The notes beneath the pieces are model-generated. The model had not been told where the DNA came from, made no database searches, and saw nothing but the letters and a program-made list of their open reading frames with translations. The translations under genes were made by a program, and so were the position numbers. From Aralia elata (lineage: Eukaryota; Streptophyta; Magnoliopsida; Apiales; Araliaceae), in assembly GCA_034770075.1 (NCBI GenBank), contig CM068383.1:45093222-45157221 (forward strand): a stretch of 64,000 nucleotides of DNA, written 5' to 3'. This document shows positions 1-10,670 of this stretch, piece by piece (the stretch's first letter is position 1; each line of letters opens with the position of its first letter).

Positions 1-1190
1 ATGATCGTCCCAGCTGCCACCTAAGTCCATCACAACTGCCCGGAGCATGTCCTCCAGGGTCTGAATTGTTCGCTCGCTCTGACCATCGGTCTGAGGATGA
101 TACGCCGTACTCATTCTCAATTGTGTTCCCATTCTTTCCTGTAGACTTCTCCAAAAATTTGACGTGAAGCGCGGATCTCTGTCAGATACAATAGACACCG
201 GTACTCCATGTCGTGATACTATCTCCTTCACGTAGAGTTTCGCCAACTGTTCCAATTTGTACCTGATCTTAATTGGTAGAAAATGGGCAGACTTGGTCAA
301 CCGATCTACGATCACCCAGATGGCGTCTAGACCCTTTTGTGTTGTCGGGAGTCCTACCACAAAATCCATAGTGATGTGCTCCCACTTCCACTCGGGAATC
401 TCTAAGGGCTGCAACAATCTGCTCGGCCGTTGGTGCTCTGCCTTGACCCTCTGACAAGTTAAACACCGGATGACGAATTCCGCAACTTCCCCTTTCAAAT
501 GCGGCCACCAATAATGTTGACGAAGATCTTGATACATCTTGGTGCTACCCGGATGTACCGAAAATCTCGTATTATAGGCCTCTTGCAATATTTCTTCCCT
601 TAAGTCTGGTACATAGGGTATCCAGATCCTTCCCTCGAATCTCAGCAGACCCGTGCTGTCAACCTTGAACTTCAACGTTTTTCCTTCCGATAGTTGCTTC
701 TTAATTCCAATGCATTCTTCATCAAATTCTTGAGCCTCCTTTATCTTATCCAGTAGAGTCGGACCCACTGTCACGGTGAACAATTTTTCGTCCGTCTCCA
801 TTGGATACTTAACCTCCAGTTCCAGGCGTCCAAAGTCCTTTATCAGCTCTGCCTGAGTTGTAAGCCTCATCAACTTCTCTCTGCCTTTCCTATTCAGGGC
901 ATCTGCCACTACATTTGCTTTGCCCGGATGGTACAGAATCTCACAATCGTAATCCTTGATTAATTCTAACCATCGGTGCTGCCTCATATTCAGCTCCTTC
1001 TGAGTGAAGATATATTTCAGACTTTTGTGATCTGTATATATCTCGCACTTCTCTCCATATAGGTAGTGCCTCCAAATCTTCAAGGCGAACACTACTGCTG
1101 CTAATTCCAGATCATGAGTCGGGTATCCCTTCTCATAGTCCTTCAGCTGGCGTGAAGCGTACGCAATGACCCTGCCGTGCTGCATTAGTT
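1..1190 (-). pseudogene. Gypsy unit A RNase H and integrase part (runs off window)
   Basis: This is the downstream part of the left unit polyprotein, shifted out of frame from gag-RT by one extra T near 1190. The same stretch in the right unit lacks that T and reads straight through. The frame covers RNase H (YTDHKSLKYIF-type block), the integrase HHCC zinc region and the start of the DDE core up to the HPQTDGQSERT region at the window edge. It is open from the frameshift to base 1. The integrase C-terminus, chromodomain, polypurine tract and 3' LTR of this unit lie to the left of the window. Confidence 0.8.
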
Positions 1191-3853
1191 ACACAACCAA
1201 GGCCCTTGTGTGACGCATCACTGTATACTACAAAACCTCCAGTGTCGTCTGGTAATGCCAACACTGGTGCTTGGCTAAGTCTCTTCTTCAACTCCAAGAA
1301 ACTCTCCTCGCACTTCTCTGTCCAGACGAACTTTACCGTCTTTCTAGTCAGATTGGTCAACGGTGATGCTATCTTCGAAAAATCCTGGATGAATCTCCGA
1401 TAGTATCCCGCTAACCCTAGGAAACTTCTGATCTCCGTTGGTGTCTTCGGCTGCTCCCAGTTGATAATGGCTTCCACCTTTGCTGGGTCTACCGAAACAC
1501 CATTACTGTCAATGACGTGTCCAAGAAACTGCACCCTCTGCAACCAAAATTCACACTTTGAAAACTTCGCGTATAGCTTCTCCCTTCTTAATGCCTCCAA
1601 GGCAATCCTTAGATGTTCAGCATGTTCTTCCTCTGACACTGAATACACCAAGATATCATCGATGAATACTACCACGAACTTGTCCAAATACTGCTTGAAC
1701 ACTCTGTTCATCATATCCATGAATGCCGCTGGTGCATTTGTCAGGCCAAATGACATAACCAGAAACTCGAAATGTCCATAACGAGTCCTGAATGCCGTCT
1801 TCGGGATATCCTCCCGTCTCACCCTTAGTTGATGATAGCCCGTCCTTAAATCGATCTTTGAAAAGTATTTCGCTCCCTTGATTTGATCAAACAGATCATC
1901 TATCCTGGGCAGCGGATACCTATTCTTAATCGTAACTTTGTTCAACTCACGGTAGTCGATACAAAGCCTCATCGAGCCATCCTTCTTCTTTACGAACAGA
2001 ACTGGCGCTCCCCATGGTGACACGCTCGGCCTGATATAACCCCTGTCTAACAGTTCCTGCAGTTGAACCATCAGTTCTTTCATCTCTACTGGTGCCATTC
2101 GGTAAGGCGCCTTAGATATCGGTGCCGTCCCGGGTACCAAGTCGATTGCAAATTCTATCTCTCTATCCGGCGGCAGTCCCGGAAGTTCATCTGGGAAGAC
2201 ATCAGTGAATTCCCTTACAACGGGTATCTGACTCAGTTCCCCCTCGACCCGTCGAGTATCTACCACGTGAGCCAAATAACCTATACAACCTTTCTTAAGC
2301 AATCTCTTTGCTTGCATCATCGTCAGACAACAAGATTGTCTCGGCGATTTACTACCATAGAACACCACCTTCGACTTACCCGGAGTCTGCAGGTGTATGC
2401 ACTTTTTCTTACAGTCAATGACCGCCCCGTGGCTGGCTAACCAATCCATCCCCAGGATTACATCGAATTCTCCAAGACGAATCGGCAACAAGTCCACGTT
2501 AAGCTTAAACCCTCTCACATCCGCACAACAATTCTTATAAATGTAGTTTACGGGGATAATCTCTTTGTTCGCTACTTCTACATTCATCGGGTGTTCTAAC
2601 AGTTCACTAGGCAATTTAAATCTTTGAGCAAATTCATCAGAAACAAAAGAACATGAAGCACCCGAATCAAATAGCACATAGGCATCTATATTGTTGATTG
2701 GAATAATACCTGACACCACCTCTCTGGATGCCACAGCATCTTGTACTGTCATGTTGAAGGTTCTTGCTGTTGGCTTATTTGGCTGGGCTGGTCCTCCACT
2801 GGTTGCCCTCGAGTTGTTGCCCCTATTGCCGCTTCCGCCATCCATGTTTTTCTTCCTTGGACAGTCCTTGCTTCGATGTCCTATCTCTCCACAATTGAAG
2901 CAACCTCCTTTCTTCGCCTTAGGACAATTGGGCGAGATATGCCCTTCCTGTCCACAGGTATAACAGACCATTTTCCCCTTCATACACTCTCCCGAGTGAC
3001 CCTTTCCGCAATTCCCACATACCGGCCTTTTCTGCTGCGTGTTCCCTTTCTGCATTTCAGAATTGCTACCCCCACTGCTCCATGGACGCTTCCTGCTGTT
3101 GCTGCTGCCACCACTGCTAACGTTTACATTTCCTCCTTCTACCTTCTTCTTGTTCTTTTCCCGATTATATTTCGAAACCGCTTCACTCCCACCTTCAGCA
3201 ATGAGAGCTTTCTCCAACAAGGTTGAGAACGATGTAATTTGCAAAACCGCTACCTTGCTGTAGATCCACGGCTTTAATCCATTCTCGAATCTCCTGGCCT
3301 TCCTCACCTCAGTATCCACCTGATGTGGGGCGAATCTAACCAATTCATTGAATTTTGCAGCGTACTCCGACACTGACAAATTTTCTTGTTTCAATTCCAA
3401 AAACTTGATTTCCATTTTCGCCTGCGTACTCTCGGGAAAGTAATTCTCGAAAAACAACGTCTTGAAAGCTTCCCACGCCACGACTCCAGTTCCAGCTTTG
3501 TTCTGATTGGCTTCCCACCAGAAGTTAGCCTCACCTTTCATTAAGTAAGTAGCAAAAACTGTCTTCTGCTCCTCAGCGACTCTAGCGATGACAAAGGCCT
3601 TTTCAATCTCCTTTATCCATGACTGGGCCTCTATCGGGTTCGCTGTTCCTCTAAACTCCGGAGGCCCTACTGCCTTGAAGTCTTTAAAATTGGCTAAGTG
3701 GTTGCCTGTCTGGTTTCCTGCAGTAGTCGTTTGATTCCGCAGAGCTTCAGCCATCATGTTGATAAAATCTTGCATTGGGTTTGGTGGAGTTCCCTCTACA
3801 TTGTTAACTGACTCTTCATTCCCTTGGTTTCGTAGGATTCGTCTGGGCGGCAT
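1133..3853 (-). CDS. Gypsy unit A gag-protease-RT polyprotein (frameshifted in RNase H)
   Basis: This is the longest open frame in the window. The likely start is the MPPRR methionine at 3853, as in the third gypsy element here; an in-frame ATG lies five codons upstream. Positions below count from that upstream ATG. Gag fills about residues 6-280. Three zinc knuckles follow at about 284-336: one short (CGNCGKGHSGEC) and two of CX2CX4HX4C form. The retroviral-type protease has DSGA near 401. RT carries KKKDGSMRLCIDYRELN near 628 and the catalytic FIDDIL near 735, and RNase H begins with YSDAS. An extra T near 1190 shifts the frame right after GLGC, so the native protein would end in junk at 1133. 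Gag, protease and RT look intact and potentially active. Confidence 0.88.
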   Translation of the reverse strand: MPPRRILRNQGNEESVNNVEGTPPNPMQDFINMMAEALRNQTTTAGNQTGNHLANFKDFKAVGPPEFRGTANPIEAQSWIKEIEKAFVIARVAEEQKTVFATYLMKGEANFWWEANQNKAGTGVVAWEAFKTLFFENYFPESTQAKMEIKFLELKQENLSVSEYAAKFNELVRFAPHQVDTEVRKARRFENGLKPWIYSKVAVLQITSFSTLLEKALIAEGGSEAVSKYNREKNKKKVEGGNVNVSSGGSSNSRKRPWSSGGSNSEMQKGNTQQKRPVCGNCGKGHSGECMKGKMVCYTCGQEGHISPNCPKAKKGGCFNCGEIGHRSKDCPRKKNMDGGSGNRGNNSRATSGGPAQPNKPTARTFNMTVQDAVASREVVSGIIPINNIDAYVLFDSGASCSFVSDEFAQRFKLPSELLEHPMNVEVANKEIIPVNYIYKNCCADVRGFKLNVDLLPIRLGEFDVILGMDWLASHGAVIDCKKKCIHLQTPGKSKVVFYGSKSPRQSCCLTMMQAKRLLKKGCIGYLAHVVDTRRVEGELSQIPVVREFTDVFPDELPGLPPDREIEFAIDLVPGTAPISKAPYRMAPVEMKELMVQLQELLDRGYIRPSVSPWGAPVLFVKKKDGSMRLCIDYRELNKVTIKNRYPLPRIDDLFDQIKGAKYFSKIDLRTGYHQLRVRREDIPKTAFRTRYGHFEFLVMSFGLTNAPAAFMDMMNRVFKQYLDKFVVVFIDDILVYSVSEEEHAEHLRIALEALRREKLYAKFSKCEFWLQRVQFLGHVIDSNGVSVDPAKVEAIINWEQPKTPTEIRSFLGLAGYYRRFIQDFSKIASPLTNLTRKTVKFVWTEKCEESFLELKKRLSQAPVLALPDDTGGFVVYSDASHKGLGCVTNAARQGHCVRFTPAEGL

Positions 3854-4346
3854 TATCTGTTTAAGCAAACCCTAACACGTTACTCGGGCTTTCTTAAAAC
3901 ATATGTATTTAGCATGTAATACAATAATCACATGACTCTTGTGTGGAAGTTTTAGATTACCCAACCTCGGAAATTCTGCTTTCCTGATTAGTGATTTAAG
4001 TTACTAAGATACCGATTCAGTCTCACTGAATTAACATAATCATTGCATAAATGGTATATCAAGTAAAATTCTCAAGCACATACCATAATAATGCATCTAT
4101 ATTCATATACCGACTTAAGCGTCTTACACGTTTATCACAGGCATATTGTCATAATTGCTACTATCCCATTTAATATAACAAAAGGTGGGATTCACTTAAA
4201 CCATTCTTTCCTACCTACATAGTTGGGAAGTACATCCTACCTACGAACTACCTCGCACCTTGCTGAGGTTAATACAATTTCTAGTAAACCAAATGGTAGT
4301 ACCAATAACACTGATCAAGGCATAACCACCCACTTCCAACTATCCT
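3854..4346 (-). other. Gypsy unit A leader between coiled-coil frame and gag
   Basis: About 490 bases separate the leader coiled-coil frame from gag. I see no long frame or RNA gene. The stretch is nearly identical to 12984-13551 of the right unit. It is presumably transcribed leader of the genomic RNA. Confidence 0.6.
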
Positions 4347-4733
4347 CTAGGGGACACAAGGTGAATGCAACTCACGCTTGCTCTTGCTACTGGAGGGCAG
4401 ATTCATCCATCTAGCGTCGAACTGCATCCAGACAATGTCTAAGGCTCGCTCCAATTCAACTATCTTCGCATCCTTAGCCTTTACCTCATCCTTCAATTGT
4501 CCTAACTGCAGCTCCCTTAGCAGCAGCCTCCCTCGCAACTCGGCTAACTCAGCCTGGGCCTGGTAAGCAGCGTCCTTGTACTGCTGTTCAGAAATCTGGT
4601 GGATGTGGTTCTGCGCCTCTAATTGTTTAGCCCTAACCTCTAGCTCGGCGTTCCTCGCCAGCAAACCTCCTATCACATCAGGCTCTATGGGCTCCTGGTT
4701 CACTGGACAGCTATCTTGACTCTCGTCCGACAT
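4347..4733 (-). CDS. Leader coiled-coil ORF of gypsy unit A, between PBS and gag
   Basis: A 128-codon frame starts at MSDESQ (4733); an in-frame ATG also lies upstream at 4772. The protein has an acidic N-terminus and then a long charged region rich in Leu, Glu, Ala, Gln and Lys (LARNAELEVRAKQLEAQ, AELAELRGRLLLRELQ) with clear heptad character, so a coiled coil is likely. It lies about 200 bases downstream of the PBS and ahead of gag on the same strand. I recognise no family. A similar acidic, coiled-coil frame sits in the same place in the gypsy element at 43.7-49.9 kb, which suggests a real accessory protein of this lineage. The function is unknown. Confidence 0.6.
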   Translation of the reverse strand: MSDESQDSCPVNQEPIEPDVIGGLLARNAELEVRAKQLEAQNHIHQISEQQYKDAAYQAQAELAELRGRLLLRELQLGQLKDEVKAKDAKIVELERALDIVWMQFDARWMNLPSSSKSKRELHSPCVP

Positions 4734-4925
4734 CCTACAAACACCACACAAATAAATCAACATCAGTACCACAATAAAATATATTCATTGATGAAATGAA
4801 ATGATATTTTATTCGGTACGACTAGAACTCTATGAATCTCCCCGACCCATCACCTTCATACTCTATGTGAGTTTTCTACTAAGGTTATATCCTAGGTTTC
4901 TTGTTCCTAACGTTTATAACCTACA

Positions 4926-4940
4926 GCTTTGATACCAACC
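4926..4940 (-). other. Primer binding site, initiator-Met tRNA type (unit A)
   Basis: The minus strand reads GGTTGGTATCAAAGC directly after the LTR end. It matches the tRNA-iMet complement TGGTATCAGAGC with one difference. This fixes the middle LTR as the 5' LTR of unit A. Confidence 0.85.
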
Positions 4941-6299
4941 TGTGACACCCCCAAATCCGGGTTTTCTAACCTCGAATTCGGTGTTCACGATTCTCAACAA
5001 AAAACCTACTTTCTAACTAAATGCGGAATACTAATCATACAAAGTCTATCGAAATAATAATAAAGTCTTACAACATGGTCCCAAGGTTCTTTAACCTTAA
5101 CTTAAAAACATACCCTTAATACAATAAGTGTTCACCTAACCAAATAACATTTGCAGATAACTAATACATAAGCCCTATCAGGCAGCTATTCTTGCACCTT
5201 CCCTTTTCCTTTGTCCCCTTTTGACGTTTCTGCCTTAGCTGAAATAAAAATCATGATATAGCAAGGGTAAGCAACTAGTTTGCTTAGCAAGTTTATACAC
5301 AAGGGAGACATATCATGAATAGAAGGAAGTTTCGCTTTCAATGTTCAACAACAGTATAAGAGTGTGAAGAAACATGAATTAATAGTCAACAATTGAATAT
5401 TCGAATAATTGAATGACAATTACTGAGTGGTTGAAAATAACCATAGACATTTGCCAAGGTTCTCAGCATTTAAACTGGACCTCTTAAAAAGTTTTGGTAA
5501 TCAAGGGGATCAGCCTTTCATACCCCGTGATTTATGCATAAACACTTAATAAACCAGCATTGATATCATGCCTTAATCAAATTTATCCTTTTCTCAGCCA
5601 AGAGTTCTTACTATAGCAAATTAATAAGAACAGCTTTTAAAATACATTTGATTTCATAAATTTAGACATGCTTGATCTAGCTGATACAAATAGCATAGAT
5701 CTATCTCATAAACAGTTCATGCTTGAAAGAACTTTAATCTAATTCACAATTCAATAACAATAGAATAGGAATTCAATTGCACAAGGTGTGAATCTCAATA
5801 ACCAGTATAGATGTGAATAATCAACAATAATTATTCACTAACATGCTTCGAAAATAATAACTCGAGTTTGAGTTAGGGAACTTGCCTGTCTGCTCAGCTA
5901 CAAATAATTCTAGCTTTAACTAATTGGCCTTGAAGAACCTAACATTGATAACGTCGATCTATCAATTAGTACTGCGTAGTTGTATATCGATACGCTTACT
6001 TATGCTATTTATTTAACAATTAAGCAAATCACATAGCACACATAACTTAATAAACTATCATAAATCCTATAAGACACTTTAATGGATCTCTAGGTTGATG
6101 GTTTAATTAATTAACCATGTATCCGTGAAGTGATAAACACTTATTAAACCCTTAAACAATTTAATTATAATTGTTTAATTAATTAACATTACTTTTTCTT
6201 AAGTAATATTCATTTATTAAACTCTTAAACAATTAATTATAATTGTTTAATTAATGAGTTATTTAAACTCTCTCTATTTTATTAACTCTATCTTTATTT

Positions 6300-7090
6300 A
6301 ATTACTATTAAATAGTAATTAATTAATTATCTTTAGTTATTATTGTTAATAGTAATTAATAACTAATTATATTCACTTATTATTCAATTATTAATTAAAT
6401 AATAATCAAATTAGAAATTTTAATTGTCTTTAATTATTATTTAAGATTAAATAATAATTAATTAGGTTTGTTTATTATTTAAATTTAATCAATTAATAAA
6501 TAATTAATTAGTGCGTAACAATTATCTTTAGTTATTATTTAATAATAAATAATAGCTAATTAGATTTATTTATTATTTAAAGTTAATTAAATAATAAATA
6601 ATTAATTAGTAAATATGAATTATCTTTAGTTATTATTTAATAATAAATAATAACTAATTAGATTTATTTATTATTTAAGGTTAATCAAGTAATAAATAAT
6701 TACTTAGTGAATAAGAATTATCTTTAGTTATTATTTGATAATAAATAATAACTAATTAGGTTTATTTATTATTTAAAGTTAATCAAATAATAAATAATTA
6801 ATTAGTGAGTAATAATTATCTTTAGTTATTATTTAATAATAACTAATTAGGTTTATTTATTATTTAATGTTAATCAAATAATAAATAACTAATAAGTGAG
6901 TACTAATTATCTTTAGTTATTATTTAATAATAAATAATAACTAATTAGGTTTATTTATATTTTAAAGTTAATCAAATCATAAATAATTAATTTACAATTC
7001 TTAATTATCCTTAATCATTATTTAATAATAATTAATCAATTACTTAACTTTATTTATTATTTAAACATAATTAAATAACAAATAGTTAAT
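6300..7090. repeat. AT-rich tandem repeat inside middle LTR
   Basis: About eight diverged units of roughly 80-100 bp recur. Each contains ATCTTTAGTTATTATTTAA followed by AATAAATAATAACTAATTAG and a GTTAATCAAATAATAAATAA block. The units are built of TTATTATTTAA/TTAAATAATAA inverted pairs and could fold extensively. The block lies downstream of the LTR promoter in element orientation. Confidence 0.85.
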
Positions 7091-7844
7091 TTTTTTTCTA
7101 ATTTTCGTTCTTGATTTCCAGATTTGGGGTCTTTCACCAAAACCTTCATAAAAAGAAATCTACAACTTCGATTTACGATCCGTCGATTTTGTTGGATTCG
7201 TATCTTCCTGAACTACACTTTTCATTTATCAAACATCAAATTTGGTTATGTCTAGGTCTCGGAAAACAGGCTCAAAGTCAGGGGTCAGCAAGGTTGTTCA
7301 ACAGTTGGCATGCTTTGGTAATAAATTCATGGTTTGCTCATTTTTCAACATATTTGAGTGATTCAAAAGGGATTTTGTCCCTAACCTATGGATCTAGCAT
7401 ATCAAGAAAGAAAATCACAAGATCCCTTTATAGATTTCAAAATGACAAGCATATAACAACCTTTTTCAAACAAAATTTCCGGAAATCTCTTTTACTTCCT
7501 TTCTTCTAAATTTTTCCACATAAACTCACACATATGAACAAGCAAAACATTATACATTCAAGATCTAACCTTATCATAAGGTTCTAGCCATCAAGAATAT
7601 AAAACTTCAAGGATCTATGTCCAAACACATTAAATAGCTTAAAGTTTGGAGTTATACCTTTTTGATTTCTTCTTCTTCTTTTCCTTCCCAAAATAGGTTG
7701 TGAATGGGGATGGCCTAAACAATCAAGACCTTCTTCTTTCTCCCACAAGATTTGTTCTTGCTTTTTCTTCAAACTCTCTCTCTAACACTCTCTCTATACT
7801 TGGTGAATAATGAACCAACCTTTGTTAACTTTGGTGAGGGGTCC

Positions 7845-7852
7845 TATTTATA
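7845..7852 (-). promoter_or_regulatory. LTR promoter TATA box (middle LTR)
   Basis: TATAAATA on the minus strand, about 560 bases from the 5' edge of the LTR in element orientation. The same box recurs in every other LTR of this window, set in CCTATAAATAGG-like sequence. Confidence 0.75.
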
Positions 7853-8408
7853 GGAAAGTAGAGACCATGGGCAAAATAGTCATTAACCATGACTAGGCAA
7901 GGGCAATTTGGTCAATTCATCAATAGTAGGAAGTTTCCTAGCAACTTCCTCAAGGGTATTTTAGTCCTTTCCCAACCTCTTTCAAGGTTAAAATAGTCTT
8001 TTCGCAAAATCTTAATTATCCATTAGTTTATTACCCATTCTTCATTGGTTATTAGACATTGGTTATTATCTTGCCATCATTACACTGGTTAAACACAATG
8101 GTTATTATCCCGCCATCATTTCATTGGTTATTAACCACTTGGATATACAATGGTTATTGCCCTTACATAATTACCTTGGTTATTAACCACTCTTGGCCAT
8201 TTTAGTCATTACCCACCAATTCCTACACTTGACTCACCTATGGTTATCTCTTAACCATAGTTATATCATACCTGCCAATACGAGTATAGACACATCTTAT
8301 ACATCTCCCACCAATTAACCCAAGTTGATTTAAATAGAATACCACGTTAACTCATTGAATTAAATTAGATTTAATTAATAAGGACGTTCAAAATTCACGG
8401 GCATTACA

Positions 8409-8422
8409 TCCCTCTCCCCTTA
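8409..8422 (-). other. Polypurine tract of gypsy unit B
   Basis: The minus strand reads TAAGGGGAGAGGGA immediately before the LTR edge. This is the expected plus-strand primer of unit B. It sits between the integrase/chromodomain stop and the 3' LTR. Confidence 0.85.
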
Positions 8423-8456
8423 TAAAAATTCCGTCCTCGGAATTGCAAAAATAGGG

Positions 8457-8972
8457 TTACTCAAATAAGAACGGATAATTCGCCTTCATTTTCTCTTCGA
8501 GTTCCCACGTAGCTTCTTCGACTGCGTGATTCCTCCAGAGAACTTTGACGGAATGTATGGTCTTGTTTCTCAGCTTCTGTTCCTTCCTATCGAGAATCTG
8601 GACAGGAACCTCCTCGTACGATAAGTCCTGCTCGACTTGAATTGGCTCATAGGAAATGACATGCTTGTAATCTGGCTTATACGGACGCAACACTGATACA
8701 TGAAACACGTTGTGAATGTGCTCAAGTTCAGGAGGTAATGCTACTTCGTACGCCACTTCGCCTATTCTCCTTAATATTTCAAAAGGTCCTATAAACCTAG
8801 GGCTCAATTTACCCTTCTTCCCAAAACGGATCTTCCCTTTCCAGGGAGATACCTTCAAGAACACAAAGCTACCAACTTCAAAGTCCCGCTTCTGACGATG
8901 TAAGTCGGCATACTTTTTCTGACGATCCTGGGCTGCTATTAACCGCTGTCTTATTACTTTAATGATTTCCAC
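8457..8972 (-). pseudogene. Gypsy unit B integrase C-terminus with chromodomain
   Basis: This is the C-terminal 171 residues of the unit B polyprotein, in the same frame as the integrase frame to its right but separated from it by one TAA at 8979-8981. The first part is the integrase C-terminal domain, with GPFEILRRIGEVAYEVALP and the LRPYKPD block. Residues about 120-165 (QILDRKEQKLRNK, VKVLWRNHAVEEATWELEE) are a chromodomain that retains the W-x7-ATWE core. Family knowledge: chromovirus chromodomains guide integration to modified histones. The nonsense codon would detach it from the catalytic core. Confidence 0.85.
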
Positions 8973-8978
8973 GGTTTG

Positions 8979-10670
8979 TTATACCAATTCTGGTCCCAAC
9001 AATCTCCGTTCACCAACTTCATCCCAACACAACGGCGTTCGACACTTTCTTCCATATAACGCTTCGTACGGTGGCATACCGATGCTAGCGTGATAACTAT
9101 TGTTGTAAGCGAACTCTACCAAGGGCAAATGATCGTCCCAGCTGCCACCTAAGTCCATCACAACTGCCCGGAGCATGTCCTCCAGGGTCTGAATTGTTCG
9201 CTCGCTCTGACCATCGGTCTGAGGATGATACGCCATACTCATTCTCAATTGTGTTCCCATTCTTTCCTGTAGACTTCTCCAAAAATTTGACGTGAAGCGC
9301 GGATCTCTGTCAGATACAATAGACACCGGTACTCCATGTCGTGATACTATCTCCTTCACGTAGAGTTTCGCCAACTGTTCCAATTTGTACCTGATCTTAA
9401 TTGGTAGAAAATGGGCAGACTTGGTCAACCGATCTACGATCACCCAGATGGCGTCTAGACCCTTTTGTGTTGTCGGGAGTCCTACCACAAAATCCATAGT
9501 GATGTGCTCCCACTTCCACTCGGGAATCTCTAAGGGCTGCAACAATCCGCTCGGCCGTTGGTGCTCTGCCTTGACCCTCTGACAAGTTAAACACCGGATG
9601 ACGAATTCCGCAACTTCCCCTTTCAAATGCGGCCACCAATAATGTTGACGAAGATCTTGATACATCTTGGTGCTACCCGGATGTACCGAAAATCTCGTAT
9701 TATGGGCCTCTTGCAATATTTCTTCCCTTAAGTCTGGTACATAGGGTATCCAGATCCTTCCCTCGAATCTCAGCAGACCCGTGCTGTCAACCTTGAACTT
9801 CAACGTTTTTCCTTCCGATAGTTGCTTCTTAATTCCAATGCATTCTTCATCAAATTCTTGAGCCTCCTTTATCTTATCCAGTAGAGTCGGACCCACTGTC
9901 ACGGTGAACAATTTTTCGTCCGTCTCCATTGGATACTTAACCTCCAGTTCCAGGCGTCCAAAGTCCTTTATCAGCTCTGCCTGAGTTGTAAGCCTCATCA
10001 ACTTCTCTCTGCCTTTCCTACTCAGGGCATCTGCCACTACATTTGCTTTGCCCGGATGGTACAGAATCTCACAATCGTAATCCTTGATTAATTCTAACCA
10101 TCGGCGCTGCCTCATATTCAGCTCCTTCTGAGTGAAGATATATTTCAGACTTTTGTGATCTGTATATATCTCGCACTTCTCTCCATATAGGTAGTGCCTC
10201 CAAATCTTCAAGGCGAACACTACTGCTGCTAATTCCAGATCATGAGTCGGGTATCCCTTCTCATAGTCCTTCAGCTGGCGTGAAGCGTACGCAATGACCC
10301 TGCCGTGCTGCATTAGTACACAACCAAGGCCCTTGTGTGACGCATCACTGTATACTACAAAACCTCCAGTGTCGTCTGGTAATGCCAACACTGGTGCTTG
10401 GCTAAGTCTCTTCTTCAACTCCAAGAAACTCTCCTCGCACTTCTCTGTCCAGACGAACTTTACCGTCTTTCTAGTCAGATTGGTCAACGGTGATGCTATC
10501 TTCGAAAAATCCTGGATGAATCTCCGATAGTATCCCGCTAACCCTAGGAAACTTCTGATCTCCGTTGGTGTCTTCGGCTGCTCCCAGTTGATAATGGCTT
10601 CCACCTTTGCTGGGTCTACCGAAACACCATTACTGTCAATGACGTGTCCAAGAAACTGCACCCTCTGCAA
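8979..10670 (-). pseudogene. Gypsy unit B RT thumb, RNase H and integrase
   Basis: This 563-residue frame begins in the RT connection (VQFLGHVIDSNGV). RNase H spans about residues 103-217, with acidic residues in YSDAS, LELAA, YTDHK and ADALS. The integrase HHCC zinc region lies at about 322-365 (H..H..CLTC). The DDE core is complete, with D in TMDFVVG, D in IVSDRDPRF and E in QSERTIQ. The frame ends at TAA 8979-8981, ahead of the C-terminal domain. Upstream it is cut off from RT by a net 5-base insertion near 10706-10728. The catalytic domains themselves look intact. Confidence 0.88.

Larger units (their letters stand above)
4941..8408 (-). repeat. Shared middle LTR of the gypsy tandem (3468 bp)
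   Basis: The LTR starts TGTGACACCC and ends GGGCATTACA on the plus strand. Its left edge adjoins the PBS of unit A and its right edge adjoins the polypurine tract of unit B, so it acts as 5' LTR of one unit and 3' LTR of the other. Compared with 14070-17525 I found only a handful of substitutions, three 1-base indels and one 13-base indel near 8090. U3 is near the right end, with a TATA box at 7845-7852. The left-central part is a very AT-rich tandem repeat. Confidence 0.92.

Noticed and set aside
2063..3263. Plus-strand frames of 74-161 codons opposite unit A gag-pol
   Set aside because: They are antisense shadows of the gag-protease frame, repeated opposite unit B and composed of its reverse-complement codons.
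7111..7509. 132-codon frame inside the gypsy LTR, also near 16241-16640
   Set aside because: It is broken by a single-base indel in the second LTR, has no known domain and lies in LTR sequence.
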